A stretch of 64,000 nt of DNA from Clostridiales bacterium UBA2432. GTDB taxonomy: Bacteria; Bacillota; Clostridia; Lachnospirales; Vallitaleaceae. The translations under genes were made by a program, and so were the position numbers. This document shows positions 8,328 to 17,204 of this stretch, one piece after another. How positions within the stretch are numbered: position 1 is the first letter of the stretch; each line of letters starts with the position of its first letter. The notes below the pieces were generated by a model. The model searched no databases. It had not been told where the DNA came from and saw nothing but the letters and a program-made list of their open reading frames with translations. The stretch is taken from the NCBI GenBank assembly GCA_002342805.1, contig DDQW01000021.1, positions 29,384-93,383 of the forward strand. Direction: 5' to 3'.

Positions 8328-9170
8328 ATGCAAAAGACAATAAAAAGATACTTTTTTGTTTTTGTTTTCCCAACACTACTGGCATTTATTGTTGTATTTA
8401 TTGTACCTTTTCTTATGGGTATCTATCTGTCCTTTACAGAGTTTACAACAGTAACGGATTCAACATGGGTAGGACTAGACAATTATGTAAAAGTGTTTCA
8501 AGATCCAACGTTTGTTCGGGCAATGGGCTTTACCGGAGCGTTTACTCTTGTTTCAGTGATATCAATTAACCTATTAGCCTTTACCATCGCCTTGCTATTA
8601 ACAAGAGGGATTCGCGGAACGAATATTTTTAGAACGGTTTTCTTTATGCCAAACCTCATTGGTGGAATTGTTCTAGGATATATTTGGCAATTAATTCTTA
8701 ATGGTGTTTTATATAAGTTTGACCGGACATTGACTTTTGCGCCGGAATATGGATTTTGGGGTTTGGTTATTCTTATGAATTGGCAAATGATTGGTTATAT
8801 GATGGTTATCTACATTGCAGGTATTCAAAACATACCGGGTGAACTAAATGAAGCGGCAAAAATTGATGGTGCATCAAGATGGCAGATACTAAAAAATGTC
8901 ACAATTCCTATGGTTATGCCATCCTTTACAATTTCATTATTTTTAACGTTAACGAATTCTTTTAAATTGTTTGACCAAAACTTAGCGCTTACAGGTGGAG
9001 CCCCTGCAGCCAAGACAGAGATGTTAGCTTTAAATATCTATAACACATTTTACGGTCGAACCGGTTGGGAAGGTGTGGGTCAGGCAAAAGCTGTTATTTT
9101 CTTTATCATTGTAGCGGTGATTGCATTAACTCAGTTGAATATGAGTCGTAAGAGGGAGGTACAACACTAA
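8328..9170 (+). CDS. Sugar ABC transporter permease, MalF type
   Basis: CUT1-family membrane permease, 280 residues, about six hydrophobic segments, with EAA loop LNEAAKIDGASRWQIL. The ATG follows AAGGAGG by 7 nt. The stop overlaps the next permease start by one base. It pairs with the binding protein at 6819 and the permease at 9170; no ATPase gene accompanies them. Confidence 0.93.
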   Translation: MQKTIKRYFFVFVFPTLLAFIVVFIVPFLMGIYLSFTEFTTVTDSTWVGLDNYVKVFQDPTFVRAMGFTGAFTLVSVISINLLAFTIALLLTRGIRGTNIFRTVFFMPNLIGGIVLGYIWQLILNGVLYKFDRTLTFAPEYGFWGLVILMNWQMIGYMMVIYIAGIQNIPGELNEAAKIDGASRWQILKNVTIPMVMPSFTISLFLTLTNSFKLFDQNLALTGGAPAAKTEMLALNIYNTFYGRTGWEGVGQAKAVIFFIIVAVIALTQLNMSRKREVQH

Positions 9171-10012
9171 TGAAAAGTACAAAAAAACGGACGAAATTTG
9201 AAAAACCATTAATTTTATTTTTTGTATTTCTTTCAGCAGCATTTCTTTTTCCGATTTATGAAATTGCAATGAACTCCTTAAAAGGCCGATTTTTTATAGC
9301 GGACGATCCATTTAGTCTTCCGACAGAAGAAACATTTGTTGGATTATTAAATTATACAGAAGGAATTGGAAAAATCGGATTTTTTCAAGCCTTTGGTTGG
9401 TCTGTATGGATTACAGTTGCATCGGTAGCCGTTATTATTTTCTTTACCTCAATGACAGCTTGGTACATCGTTCGTGTGAATAACATAATGACGTCGGGAC
9501 TTTACTATCTCTTTGTCTTTGCAATGATTGTTCCTTTCCAGATGGTCATGTTTACCATGTCAAAAGTGGCCAATATTTTACGTTTAGATAATCCCTTTGG
9601 AATAATTTTTGTCTATCTGGGCTTTGGAGCAGGGCTTGCCGTATTTATGTTTAGTGGATTTATTAAATCAATTCCACTAGAAATAGAAGAAGCTGCAATG
9701 ATGGATGGATGTAACCCAATTCAGTTGTTTTTTAAAATTATTATGCCAATCCTTAAACCAACAGCCATTACAATTACTATTTTACAAACAATGTGGATAT
9801 GGAACGACTACTTGTTGCCTTACCTCGTTTTAGGAACAGACTATAAGACAATACCCATTGCAATACAGTATTTACGCGGTGGATATGGTTCGATTGACAT
9901 GGGTGCCATGATGGCAATGTTAGTTTTAGCAATATTACCGATCGTTATCTTGTATCTATTCGGTCAGAAGTATATAATTGAAGGTGTAGTAGCCGGAGCA
10001 GTTAAAGGTTGA
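9170..10012 (+). CDS. Sugar ABC transporter permease, MalG type
   Basis: Second CUT1 permease, 280 residues, with EAA loop LEIEEAAMMDGCNPIQLF and the usual MalG-like end GQKYIIEGVVAGAVKG. It is coupled to the upstream permease by a TAATG overlap and followed closely by malQ. Its placement supports an importer for alpha-glucans processed by MalQ and GlgP. Confidence 0.93.
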   Translation: MKSTKKRTKFEKPLILFFVFLSAAFLFPIYEIAMNSLKGRFFIADDPFSLPTEETFVGLLNYTEGIGKIGFFQAFGWSVWITVASVAVIIFFTSMTAWYIVRVNNIMTSGLYYLFVFAMIVPFQMVMFTMSKVANILRLDNPFGIIFVYLGFGAGLAVFMFSGFIKSIPLEIEEAAMMDGCNPIQLFFKIIMPILKPTAITITILQTMWIWNDYLLPYLVLGTDYKTIPIAIQYLRGGYGSIDMGAMMAMLVLAILPIVILYLFGQKYIIEGVVAGAVKG

Positions 10013-10031
10013 TGATAGAAAGAGGATGGAT

Positions 10032-11510
10032 ATGAGAGAAGCCGGAGTATTAATGCCTATAGCAAGTTTACCATCAAAATATGGTATCGGAGCCTTTTCA
10101 AAAAGTGCATATGACTTTGTGGATTGGTTGGTTGAAGCAGGACAAAGATATTGGCAAGTTCTGCCCTTAGGTCCGACAGGATATGGGGATAGTCCTTATC
10201 AATCGTTTTCAACATTTGCGGGTAATCCGTATTTTATCGATTTAGAAGAACTCATACGTTTAGGATACTTAAGCTATGACCAATGTGAAGGGTATGATTT
10301 TGGAGACAATCCGCGATATATTGACTATGAAAAAATATATAATGCAAGGTATCATGTGCTTAAAACAGCCTATTATCAGAGCCATATTTTAGACGATGAG
10401 GACTTTCGTTTATTTGTTGATAAACAAAAAGAATGGCTCCAAGACTATGCATTGTACATGGTCATCAAAGACTTAAATGACGGAAAAGCCTGGAACCAAT
10501 GGGAGCGTCCATTAAAAGAGCGCCAGTCGGAAACAATGGCAAGCATTCGTGAACATTATTCCGAAGAAATTGGATTTTATGAATTCCAGCAATATCTATT
10601 TCATCAACAGTGGATGAAGCTAAAAAACTATGCCAATGAAAAAGGAATCCAAATCATTGGAGATATTCCGATCTATGTAGCCTTTGACTCATCAGATGCT
10701 TGGGCGTCCCCGGAGCTTTTTGAATTTAGTGAAAAGCTAATGCCTTATTGTGTAGCCGGATGCCCACCGGATAGTTTTTCAAGTACAGGCCAGTTATGGG
10801 GGAATCCTCTCTATGATTGGAAAGAGCATAAGCGAACCCACTATACATGGTGGCTTAAACGCTTAAATCATTGTTTCAAATGGTATGATATGGTACGTAT
10901 TGATCACTTTCGTGGATTTGATGAATTTTATTCCATACCTAATGGAGATCAAACGGCTGAAAATGGAAGCTGGAAAAAAGGTCCCGGATATGATATATTT
11001 AAACAAATAAATGAATCATTAGTCAATGCAAAAGTCATAGCAGAAGATTTAGGATATTTAACGGAGACCGTTGTTGAACTTCTACGACAAACTGGATATC
11101 CGGGGATGAAAGTATTACAGTTCGCCTTTGATTCGCGTGAAGCGAGTGATTATTTACCGCATAATTATACACAAAATTGTGTTGTCTATACGGGGACACA
11201 TGATAATGATACGGTCAAAGGTTGGTATAGAGCGATTTGTCCTGAAGATAAAGCTTTATGTAATGACTATCTTAATATTCAACCGGAAGATGAAGAAAAT
11301 ATTCATTGGCATATGATTCGTGCCGCTTTATCGAGTGTAGCTAAGCTTGCGGTAATACCTATTCAAGATTATCTTGGACTGGGAAGTGAAGCGAGAATAA
11401 ATACACCGTCAACATTAGGCAATAATTGGCATTGGCGATTATACAGCAATGAACTGGATTCAAACTTAGCACAACGTGTAGAGCATATGACAAAACTGTA
11501 TGGGCGTTAA
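10032..11510 (+). CDS. malQ: 4-alpha-glucanotransferase (amylomaltase, GH77)
   Basis: Cytoplasmic enzyme that moves maltosyl and longer glucan units between maltodextrins, producing glucose and longer chains for the phosphorylase. It is 492 residues, the short bacterial GH77 type without extra N-terminal domains. Visible landmarks are the MREAGVLMPIASLPSKYGIG N-terminus, RIDHFRGFDEF with the nucleophile Asp, the acid Glu in VIAEDLGYL and TGTHDNDTVKGW. ATG 10032 is preferred over ATG 10026 because AGAGG ends at 10025, too close to the first. Fourth gene of the operon beginning at 6819. Confidence 0.95.
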   Translation: MREAGVLMPIASLPSKYGIGAFSKSAYDFVDWLVEAGQRYWQVLPLGPTGYGDSPYQSFSTFAGNPYFIDLEELIRLGYLSYDQCEGYDFGDNPRYIDYEKIYNARYHVLKTAYYQSHILDDEDFRLFVDKQKEWLQDYALYMVIKDLNDGKAWNQWERPLKERQSETMASIREHYSEEIGFYEFQQYLFHQQWMKLKNYANEKGIQIIGDIPIYVAFDSSDAWASPELFEFSEKLMPYCVAGCPPDSFSSTGQLWGNPLYDWKEHKRTHYTWWLKRLNHCFKWYDMVRIDHFRGFDEFYSIPNGDQTAENGSWKKGPGYDIFKQINESLVNAKVIAEDLGYLTETVVELLRQTGYPGMKVLQFAFDSREASDYLPHNYTQNCVVYTGTHDNDTVKGWYRAICPEDKALCNDYLNIQPEDEENIHWHMIRAALSSVAKLAVIPIQDYLGLGSEARINTPSTLGNNWHWRLYSNELDSNLAQRVEHMTKLYGR

Positions 11511-11541
11511 AGGATAATAAAAAAGTTTTGGGGGTCTTAGA

Positions 11542-12573
11542 GTGAATTCAATAACGATTAAAGATATTGCAAGGATTTGTGGTGTCGGAGTGAGCACAGT
11601 ATCTAGAGCAATCAACAATCATCCGGATATCAATAAGGAGACAAAAGATTACATCCTGTCAGTTATTGAGGAATATAATTATATTCCCAATAATAGCGCA
11701 AGAAATTTAAAACGCATTGAGACAAATGCAATCGCGGTTTTAGTTAAAGGGATTACCAATCCTTTCTTCACAGATATGATTAAAATCATGGAACAGGAAA
11801 TTGAAAAACGCAAATATTCCTTAGTGTTACATCATGTTGAATTTAATGAAAATGAAATTGATGTTGCCTTGGAATTGATTAAGGAAAAACGTTTGCGAGG
11901 CATTGTATTTTTAGGGGGCCACTTTAGCCATTCAGAAGATAAGCTCAAGAAAATCCCTGTTCCCTTTGTCTTAAGTACGATTGGTGGGATAGTTGATGAA
12001 AATAATCGTGACGGCTATTCCTCTGTTTCTGTGAATGATATTCATGAGAGTAAAAAAATTGTTGATTATCTCCTTGATCAAGGCCATAAAAAAATTGCTA
12101 TTATCTGTGCAGATGCAGAAGATGAAAGTATTAGTTCGCTTAGACTTGAAGGCTATTATCAGGCACTTCGTAACCATAATATAGAACCGGATGAATCGTG
12201 GGTATTTAGAATGCAAAGAGAATTCGAAGAATATTCCATAGAAAACGGATATAATGTCGCTTTGGATATATTAAAATCGAATGAAGAATTCACAGCACTT
12301 TATGCTATATCAGATATGCTCGCCATGGGTGCGTGTAAAGCACTCATTGATCATGGAAAAAAAGTTCCTGATGATTATTCAATCGTCGGATTTGATGGAA
12401 TCAAATTAGGACAATACTACAATCCATCAATTACAACATTGGTTCAACCGGTTGAAAAAATTGCATCAGAAACCATTCGTTTGCTTTTCGAAGTTTTTGA
12501 AAATGATAAAAAACATAAACATTTAACCTTTGAAGGAATATTAGCTATTCGTGAATCAACAAAAGTGCTATAA
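11542..12573 (+). CDS. LacI-family transcriptional regulator
   Basis: Sugar-responsive repressor, 343 residues: an N-terminal LacI helix-turn-helix (ITIKDIARICGVGVSTVSRAI, with the hinge near residues 50-60), then a periplasmic-binding-protein-like sensor domain. The start is a GTG after a G-rich ribosome site. It is the last gene of the maltodextrin-type operon and probably acts on the CG-centred sites at 6737-6784 and 4347-4360 (inference). Effector unknown; maltose or maltodextrin is plausible from context. Confidence 0.92.
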   Translation: MNSITIKDIARICGVGVSTVSRAINNHPDINKETKDYILSVIEEYNYIPNNSARNLKRIETNAIAVLVKGITNPFFTDMIKIMEQEIEKRKYSLVLHHVEFNENEIDVALELIKEKRLRGIVFLGGHFSHSEDKLKKIPVPFVLSTIGGIVDENNRDGYSSVSVNDIHESKKIVDYLLDQGHKKIAIICADAEDESISSLRLEGYYQALRNHNIEPDESWVFRMQREFEEYSIENGYNVALDILKSNEEFTALYAISDMLAMGACKALIDHGKKVPDDYSIVGFDGIKLGQYYNPSITTLVQPVEKIASETIRLLFEVFENDKKHKHLTFEGILAIRESTKVL

Positions 12574-12619
12574 TAAGAATATCTATTCATTGCGAATGTC
12601 TCACTAAAGAGGTGTGTTT

Positions 12620-13780
12620 ATGGAACTTAGAAAATTTGTAGCACCGGAAATCATTACTGGTTATGAAGCGAGCCTGCTTGTTGGCCGTTACTTAAATCAT
12701 TTTGCTTCAAAACGGCCAATGATTGTAACAGACGCAAATGTAATTAAATACGAATGGTTTCAACAGATTATCAATTCAGTGAATGAATCTGTTGAAGATT
12801 ATGTTTTATATACAGAGGTAACGGTGAATCCGAAAGATTACGAAGCAATGAAAGGGGCTGAAGTCTTTTTGTCAAAGGGCTGTGACTTAATTATAGCCAT
12901 TGGCGGAGGCAGTCCCATGGATTGTGCAAAATGTATAAGTATTGTTTCGACGAATGGAGGTCACATCTTAGATTATGAAGGTGTGGATGTGATTAATCTT
13001 CCCGGACCTCCACTAATATGCATTCCAACCACAGCAGGAACAAGTGCTGATGTCTCTCAGTTTGCCATTATTAACGATGACGTGGAACAATTAAAAAAAG
13101 CAATTATTAGCAAAAAAGTGGTACCTGACTTAGCCCTTATCGATCCGGTACCTTTAATGACAATGGATTTCTATTTAACGGCGTGTACAGGTATGGACGC
13201 ACTAACACATGCTATAGAAGCCTATGTGTCGAATGCGCAATCCTCGATTACAGATGTTCACGCATTAGAGGCAATTAAGCTGATTCATCATCATATTTTC
13301 GATGCGTGTTCACAAAACCGTACGATTGAAACCATGTATCAGATGATGATGGCATCATTGTCTGCAGGCTTGGCTTTTTCAAATGCAAGTCTGGGTGCCG
13401 TTCATGCACTCGCACATAGCCTTGGTGGCCGTTTGAACTTACCTCATGGTGAATGTAATAGTATTTTATTAGATCGTGTTATAGAACTTAATTATGAAAG
13501 TGCAAAAGAACGCTATGATACGATTGCCCAAATCCTTGGAATTGATACGAGCTCACCAGATGGATCAAAAGATGGGCTGATTCAATACATCCAACACATG
13601 CGTCACCAGATCAATATTCAAAATCAAATTGTATTATCAGAATTTGCAGGAAAAAAAGAAAGTCGAGAAAAACTTCTCCATGAATTGGTGATCGGCGCTA
13701 TGAATGATCCATGTATGGTCACAAATCCCAAAGAGTTGAGCTACGATGAAGTGAGGAATATTTATGAGCAAATATTCTAG
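12620..13780 (+). CDS. ercA: Iron-containing alcohol dehydrogenase-like protein, ErcA type
   Basis: Group III Fe-alcohol dehydrogenase fold, 386 residues, with apparent metal ligands D193, H197, H262 and H276 and the nucleotide-binding GGGSPMDCAK. From memory, the N-terminus (LRKFVAPEII), the PTTAGTSADVSQFAII segment and the CAKCISIVSTNGGHILDYEG region fit the ErcA subgroup, named for a Pseudomonas protein with a regulatory role in ethanol oxidation, better than catabolic dehydrogenases. ATG 12620 is chosen over GTG 12614, which sits within the AAAGAGGTG ribosome site. It overlaps the downstream signalling gene by 17 nt, supporting a redox-sensing partner role (inference). Enzymatic activity remains possible since the metal site is intact. 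Confidence 0.82.
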   Translation: MELRKFVAPEIITGYEASLLVGRYLNHFASKRPMIVTDANVIKYEWFQQIINSVNESVEDYVLYTEVTVNPKDYEAMKGAEVFLSKGCDLIIAIGGGSPMDCAKCISIVSTNGGHILDYEGVDVINLPGPPLICIPTTAGTSADVSQFAIINDDVEQLKKAIISKKVVPDLALIDPVPLMTMDFYLTACTGMDALTHAIEAYVSNAQSSITDVHALEAIKLIHHHIFDACSQNRTIETMYQMMMASLSAGLAFSNASLGAVHALAHSLGGRLNLPHGECNSILLDRVIELNYESAKERYDTIAQILGIDTSSPDGSKDGLIQYIQHMRHQINIQNQIVLSEFAGKKESREKLLHELVIGAMNDPCMVTNPKELSYDEVRNIYEQIF

Positions 13781-15215
13781 AGAATCAATTATCGGACTAG
13801 GGGAATCCTCTTTCCGTAAAAATTATTATCCGGAGTTACAAGAAAAAATCATTGATTTGGAACGTTTGAATCTACGTAATGAAGCGCTTATTCGGGCCAT
13901 TCCGGATATTATTCTTATTAGTGACTTAGAAGGAAATTTAATGCCTTTTGGGTCTTCTTTGCGTCGCGAAAAAAAACTTTTAGACCAAATGCTAAATACA
14001 CAACGTATCTTAAGTGTATTGGAATCGTGTGTTAAAAAAATCAGCAAGGAACAAAAAAGTGTAAACTGTTCCTTTATGCTTGACGTTGACCAAGAAGAGC
14101 GACACTTCGAAGTGAGAGCTCATGCGACCGAGCTTGAAGAGATTCTTATATTAATCCGTGATATTACAACGGAAAGTGTTTTAAAAGACCGTTTGCGTTT
14201 TATGGCTGAGCGAGATCCCTTAACGTCTTCTTATAATCGATGGTCTTTTGAAGAGCGAATGGATGCATACCAAAATAGCGAAGAACAAAACTTTGGTCTT
14301 TTAGTACTAGATATTGATGGATTAAAAGTCATTAATGATACTTTAGGCCACTATCATGGGGATGAAGTCATCAAAAAAGTGAGTCATATGATTCATAAAG
14401 TTCTAGGAGACAATGCCTATATTGCTCGAATCGGTGGAGATGAGTTTGGTGTTATGCTTAAAGGGGTTCATAAAATGGAGCTAGAAGAAGCATTAGCAAG
14501 CATATATGATGAAGTTTCATTAATGAATCAAATGGATGGAGCTATTCAAATCAGTGTATCTGTAGGTTATGCATTTCATGAAAATGGGCCTATAAATGGT
14601 TTGAGCCTATATCAAGAGGCGGACAACAATATGTATCAGAACAAATTATTGAAGACATCGAGTTATCGAAGTAATCTGGTGCGATCGTTAATGAAAGCAT
14701 TAGAAGCCAGAGATTATATTACAGAAGGTCATGCAGACCGAATGGACGAACTCGCAGAATTAATTGGAAGACAAATGGGATTGACATCGGTTGAGCTTGA
14801 TCGGATTGCCTTGCTATGTAAATTCCATGATATTGGAAAAGTGGGGATTCCGGATTCGATTTTAAAAAAACCGGGTAAGCTAACAGATGAGGAATATAAA
14901 GTCATGAAAACACATGCAGTTATTGGTGAGCGCATTGCCAATGCATCGGGTGAATTAAAAGAGATATCATATCTTATTATGAAACACCATGAACGCTACG
15001 ATGGAAAAGGGTATCCGACAGGACTTAAAGGCGACGAGATACCCATCGAATGCCAGGTTCTGTCTGTTGTGGATGCCTATGATGCAATGACGAATGACCG
15101 TCCTTATCGTAAAGCCTTGAGTAAAGAAGTTGCTATTGAAGAGATTGTCAATCACCGCGGAAGCCAATTTTCGCCACAGGTTGTAGATGCCTTTTTGCAA
15201 GTGATGATGCGCTGA
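13764..15215 (+). CDS. PAS-like/GGDEF/HD-GYP signalling protein paired with ErcA-like protein
   Basis: Predicted cytoplasmic cyclic-di-GMP turnover protein of 483 residues. The N-terminus carries GLGESSFRKNYYPELQ, then a PAS-like region (about 30-135), a GGDEF domain with an intact GGDEF at 224-228 and no RxxD inhibitory site just before it, and an HD-GYP domain with H355/D356 and GYP at 416-418. Both synthesis and hydrolysis motifs look intact, so the net direction cannot be told. No transmembrane segment is evident. It starts inside the upstream ErcA-like gene, so the two proteins are probably made and used together. Confidence 0.88.
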   Translation: MSKYSRESIIGLGESSFRKNYYPELQEKIIDLERLNLRNEALIRAIPDIILISDLEGNLMPFGSSLRREKKLLDQMLNTQRILSVLESCVKKISKEQKSVNCSFMLDVDQEERHFEVRAHATELEEILILIRDITTESVLKDRLRFMAERDPLTSSYNRWSFEERMDAYQNSEEQNFGLLVLDIDGLKVINDTLGHYHGDEVIKKVSHMIHKVLGDNAYIARIGGDEFGVMLKGVHKMELEEALASIYDEVSLMNQMDGAIQISVSVGYAFHENGPINGLSLYQEADNNMYQNKLLKTSSYRSNLVRSLMKALEARDYITEGHADRMDELAELIGRQMGLTSVELDRIALLCKFHDIGKVGIPDSILKKPGKLTDEEYKVMKTHAVIGERIANASGELKEISYLIMKHHERYDGKGYPTGLKGDEIPIECQVLSVVDAYDAMTNDRPYRKALSKEVAIEEIVNHRGSQFSPQVVDAFLQVMMR

Positions 15216-15267
15216 TTCTTTAATGAAATTTTAATAAAGTTTATATGATTATCTTCTTATTCGAGGG

Positions 15268-15273
15268 TATAAT
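15268..15273 (+). promoter_or_regulatory. Putative -10 box for the TerB-DnaJ gene
   Basis: TATAAT about 25 nt before the ATG at 15298. The -35 region (about 15244-15250) is weak, so this is tentative. Confidence 0.4.
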
Positions 15274-15297
15274 ATGAGAATAAGGAGTGAGTAGACG

Positions 15298-16215
15298 ATG
15301 CAAATTATTGAAGCATTTTTAACATTGATTTTTACATTGATTTCAGGAATATTAAGTATTGGATTTCGATTAATTGTTGCCGTTGCAGCTGGTGTAATTG
15401 CAGCGTTCAAAGGTCGAAATGCTTTTTTTTGGGGACTTATAACATTGATTTTTCCGTGGTCCATATTGATTTTATTCTTTTTGCCGGCCAAACAGCATCG
15501 GATTAAGACATACTTAAGTGAAAAACCTGAGTTTAAGCAAGGAAATGTTGTAGTAGGTGCCTTGATGGCCTTAACAGCAACAGTTGCAAAAGCTGATGGG
15601 CAAGTAACTAAAGAAGAAGTGCATATTATTCGACAGTTTGTAACCCAAAATTTCCGAATAACAGGTGCTGAACTTAATCAATATGAAGGGGCCTTTAATT
15701 ATGGAAAAGACCATCCTGAAGATCTTGACGAGTATATACGTATTTTAAGAAGTTATCATCACCAACGGGATTTTATAATGTCGATTAGTTATTTGTTGGT
15801 CATGGTGGCGGTTAAGAATGGAGCTATATCCGAAAAAGAAGACCAGCTTGTGAGTCGAATAACCTTTGATCTTGGTTTGTCTCCATATGAATATGAAAGT
15901 ATTAAACGCTATATTGTGGGCCGGATGTCTGGTGGGGGTTCTACGTATTCAAGAGCCGGATCGTCAACATATAATGGATATAATCAAGGCATGTCAAAAG
16001 ATGTACTTGTGGAAAAATATACAAAAGTCTTAGGTCTACCTAAAAATGCGGATGAAGGTATGATCAAGAAAGCATATCGTAAGATGGCCAAAGAATACCA
16101 TCCGGATAAAGTGATGTCGGAAGGGATGCCCGATGAGTATATTGAATATGCAAATAAACGATTTTCTGAGATTAGCCATGCCTATGAGCAATTGAAAACG
16201 CTTGTATTTGAATAG
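15298..16215 (+). CDS. Membrane-anchored TerB-like and DnaJ-domain protein (DjlA-like)
   Basis: 305 residues: two N-terminal hydrophobic segments (about 1-40 and 42-62), a TerB-like all-helical domain (about 75-205, with AKADGQVTKEEV), a Gly/Ser/Tyr-rich linker, and a C-terminal J-domain with the HPD motif in AKEYHPDK. The order matches DjlA-type co-chaperones that recruit DnaK at the membrane. Client unknown. It starts at ATG 15298 after AAGGAGTGAG and is followed 8 nt later by a transporter gene. Confidence 0.85.
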   Translation: MQIIEAFLTLIFTLISGILSIGFRLIVAVAAGVIAAFKGRNAFFWGLITLIFPWSILILFFLPAKQHRIKTYLSEKPEFKQGNVVVGALMALTATVAKADGQVTKEEVHIIRQFVTQNFRITGAELNQYEGAFNYGKDHPEDLDEYIRILRSYHHQRDFIMSISYLLVMVAVKNGAISEKEDQLVSRITFDLGLSPYEYESIKRYIVGRMSGGGSTYSRAGSSTYNGYNQGMSKDVLVEKYTKVLGLPKNADEGMIKKAYRKMAKEYHPDKVMSEGMPDEYIEYANKRFSEISHAYEQLKTLVFE

Positions 16216-16223
16216 GAGTTCCT

Positions 16224-17204
16224 ATGAATAAAGAAAAAATTCTAAAACAAATGGCCTTAATTTTGCCAGCGGCATTCAGTTGCTTTTTATGGGCGACAGC
16301 GATACCAACCCTAAAAATAAGCTATAATCTATTAAATATTCCGGCAAATGACATTTTTAATCGTTTTGTCTTAGCCGGAATACGTTTTTTATTGGCGGGA
16401 CTACTTATTGGCTTATATATTCTGATAAAAGAGAAAAAAATAATGGGCTTAAAAAGTTCGCAATGGAAAACAGTCTTGATTTTTGGATTATTAAATACAA
16501 GCTTACAATATATGTTTTTTTATACCGGAGTGGGAAACACTGGCGCAATTAAAGGGGTACTGATTGACACATCAAAACCCTTGATTGTTGTCATATTAGC
16601 CCACTTATTGACGCAGGATGATAAAATTAATATGAATAAAATCATGGGTCTTATCATTGGATTTGCAGGGATTATTCTCGCCAATATTGATAGTGCTGTT
16701 GGTGGCGGTTTGAATCTTGATGTTTCATTTATGGGTGAGGGGACGCTTATACTAGCTTCCTTAGCCTATGGGTTTGCAGTTCTTTATGGAAAGCGGGCCA
16801 TGCAGACCATGTCGTCGGTGATGCTTAACATGTACCAAATGGTCTTCGGATCCATTATCTTGCTAGGGATTGGACTTGTTGGAGCCGGCGGATTTAACCT
16901 TATGTTTAATATGCAAGCCCTACTTTTGCTGATTTATTCAGCGTTCTTATCTGCCATCGCTTTTGTGGTTTGGTATGGACTTATTCATAAATACAATGCA
17001 TCATCAGTGACAATATATATCTTTTTAATTCCGGTCTTCGGGTCCATTATTTCTTCAGTTATATTTCCCGAAGAAAGCTTATCAGTATTTGTTGTCATAA
17101 GTCTTATTCTTATGACGATTAGTATTAATCTAGTGAATCGGAATGGACAGACAAAAAAAGGAAGGATGACATATCATGAAATTAAAGAAAATTCTGCATC
17201 TTAG
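16224..17204 (+). CDS. DMT-superfamily (EamA) transporter
   Basis: Integral membrane protein of 326 residues with about ten hydrophobic segments in two EamA repeats, the fold of drug/metabolite exporters and some nucleotide-sugar or amino-acid carriers. Substrate cannot be inferred. Its 3' end overlaps the following deacetylase gene by 29 nt, implying co-translation. It follows the DnaJ-domain gene by 8 nt with a TAGGAG site. Confidence 0.88.
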   Translation: MNKEKILKQMALILPAAFSCFLWATAIPTLKISYNLLNIPANDIFNRFVLAGIRFLLAGLLIGLYILIKEKKIMGLKSSQWKTVLIFGLLNTSLQYMFFYTGVGNTGAIKGVLIDTSKPLIVVILAHLLTQDDKINMNKIMGLIIGFAGIILANIDSAVGGGLNLDVSFMGEGTLILASLAYGFAVLYGKRAMQTMSSVMLNMYQMVFGSIILLGIGLVGAGGFNLMFNMQALLLLIYSAFLSAIAFVVWYGLIHKYNASSVTIYIFLIPVFGSIISSVIFPEESLSVFVVISLILMTISINLVNRNGQTKKGRMTYHEIKENSAS

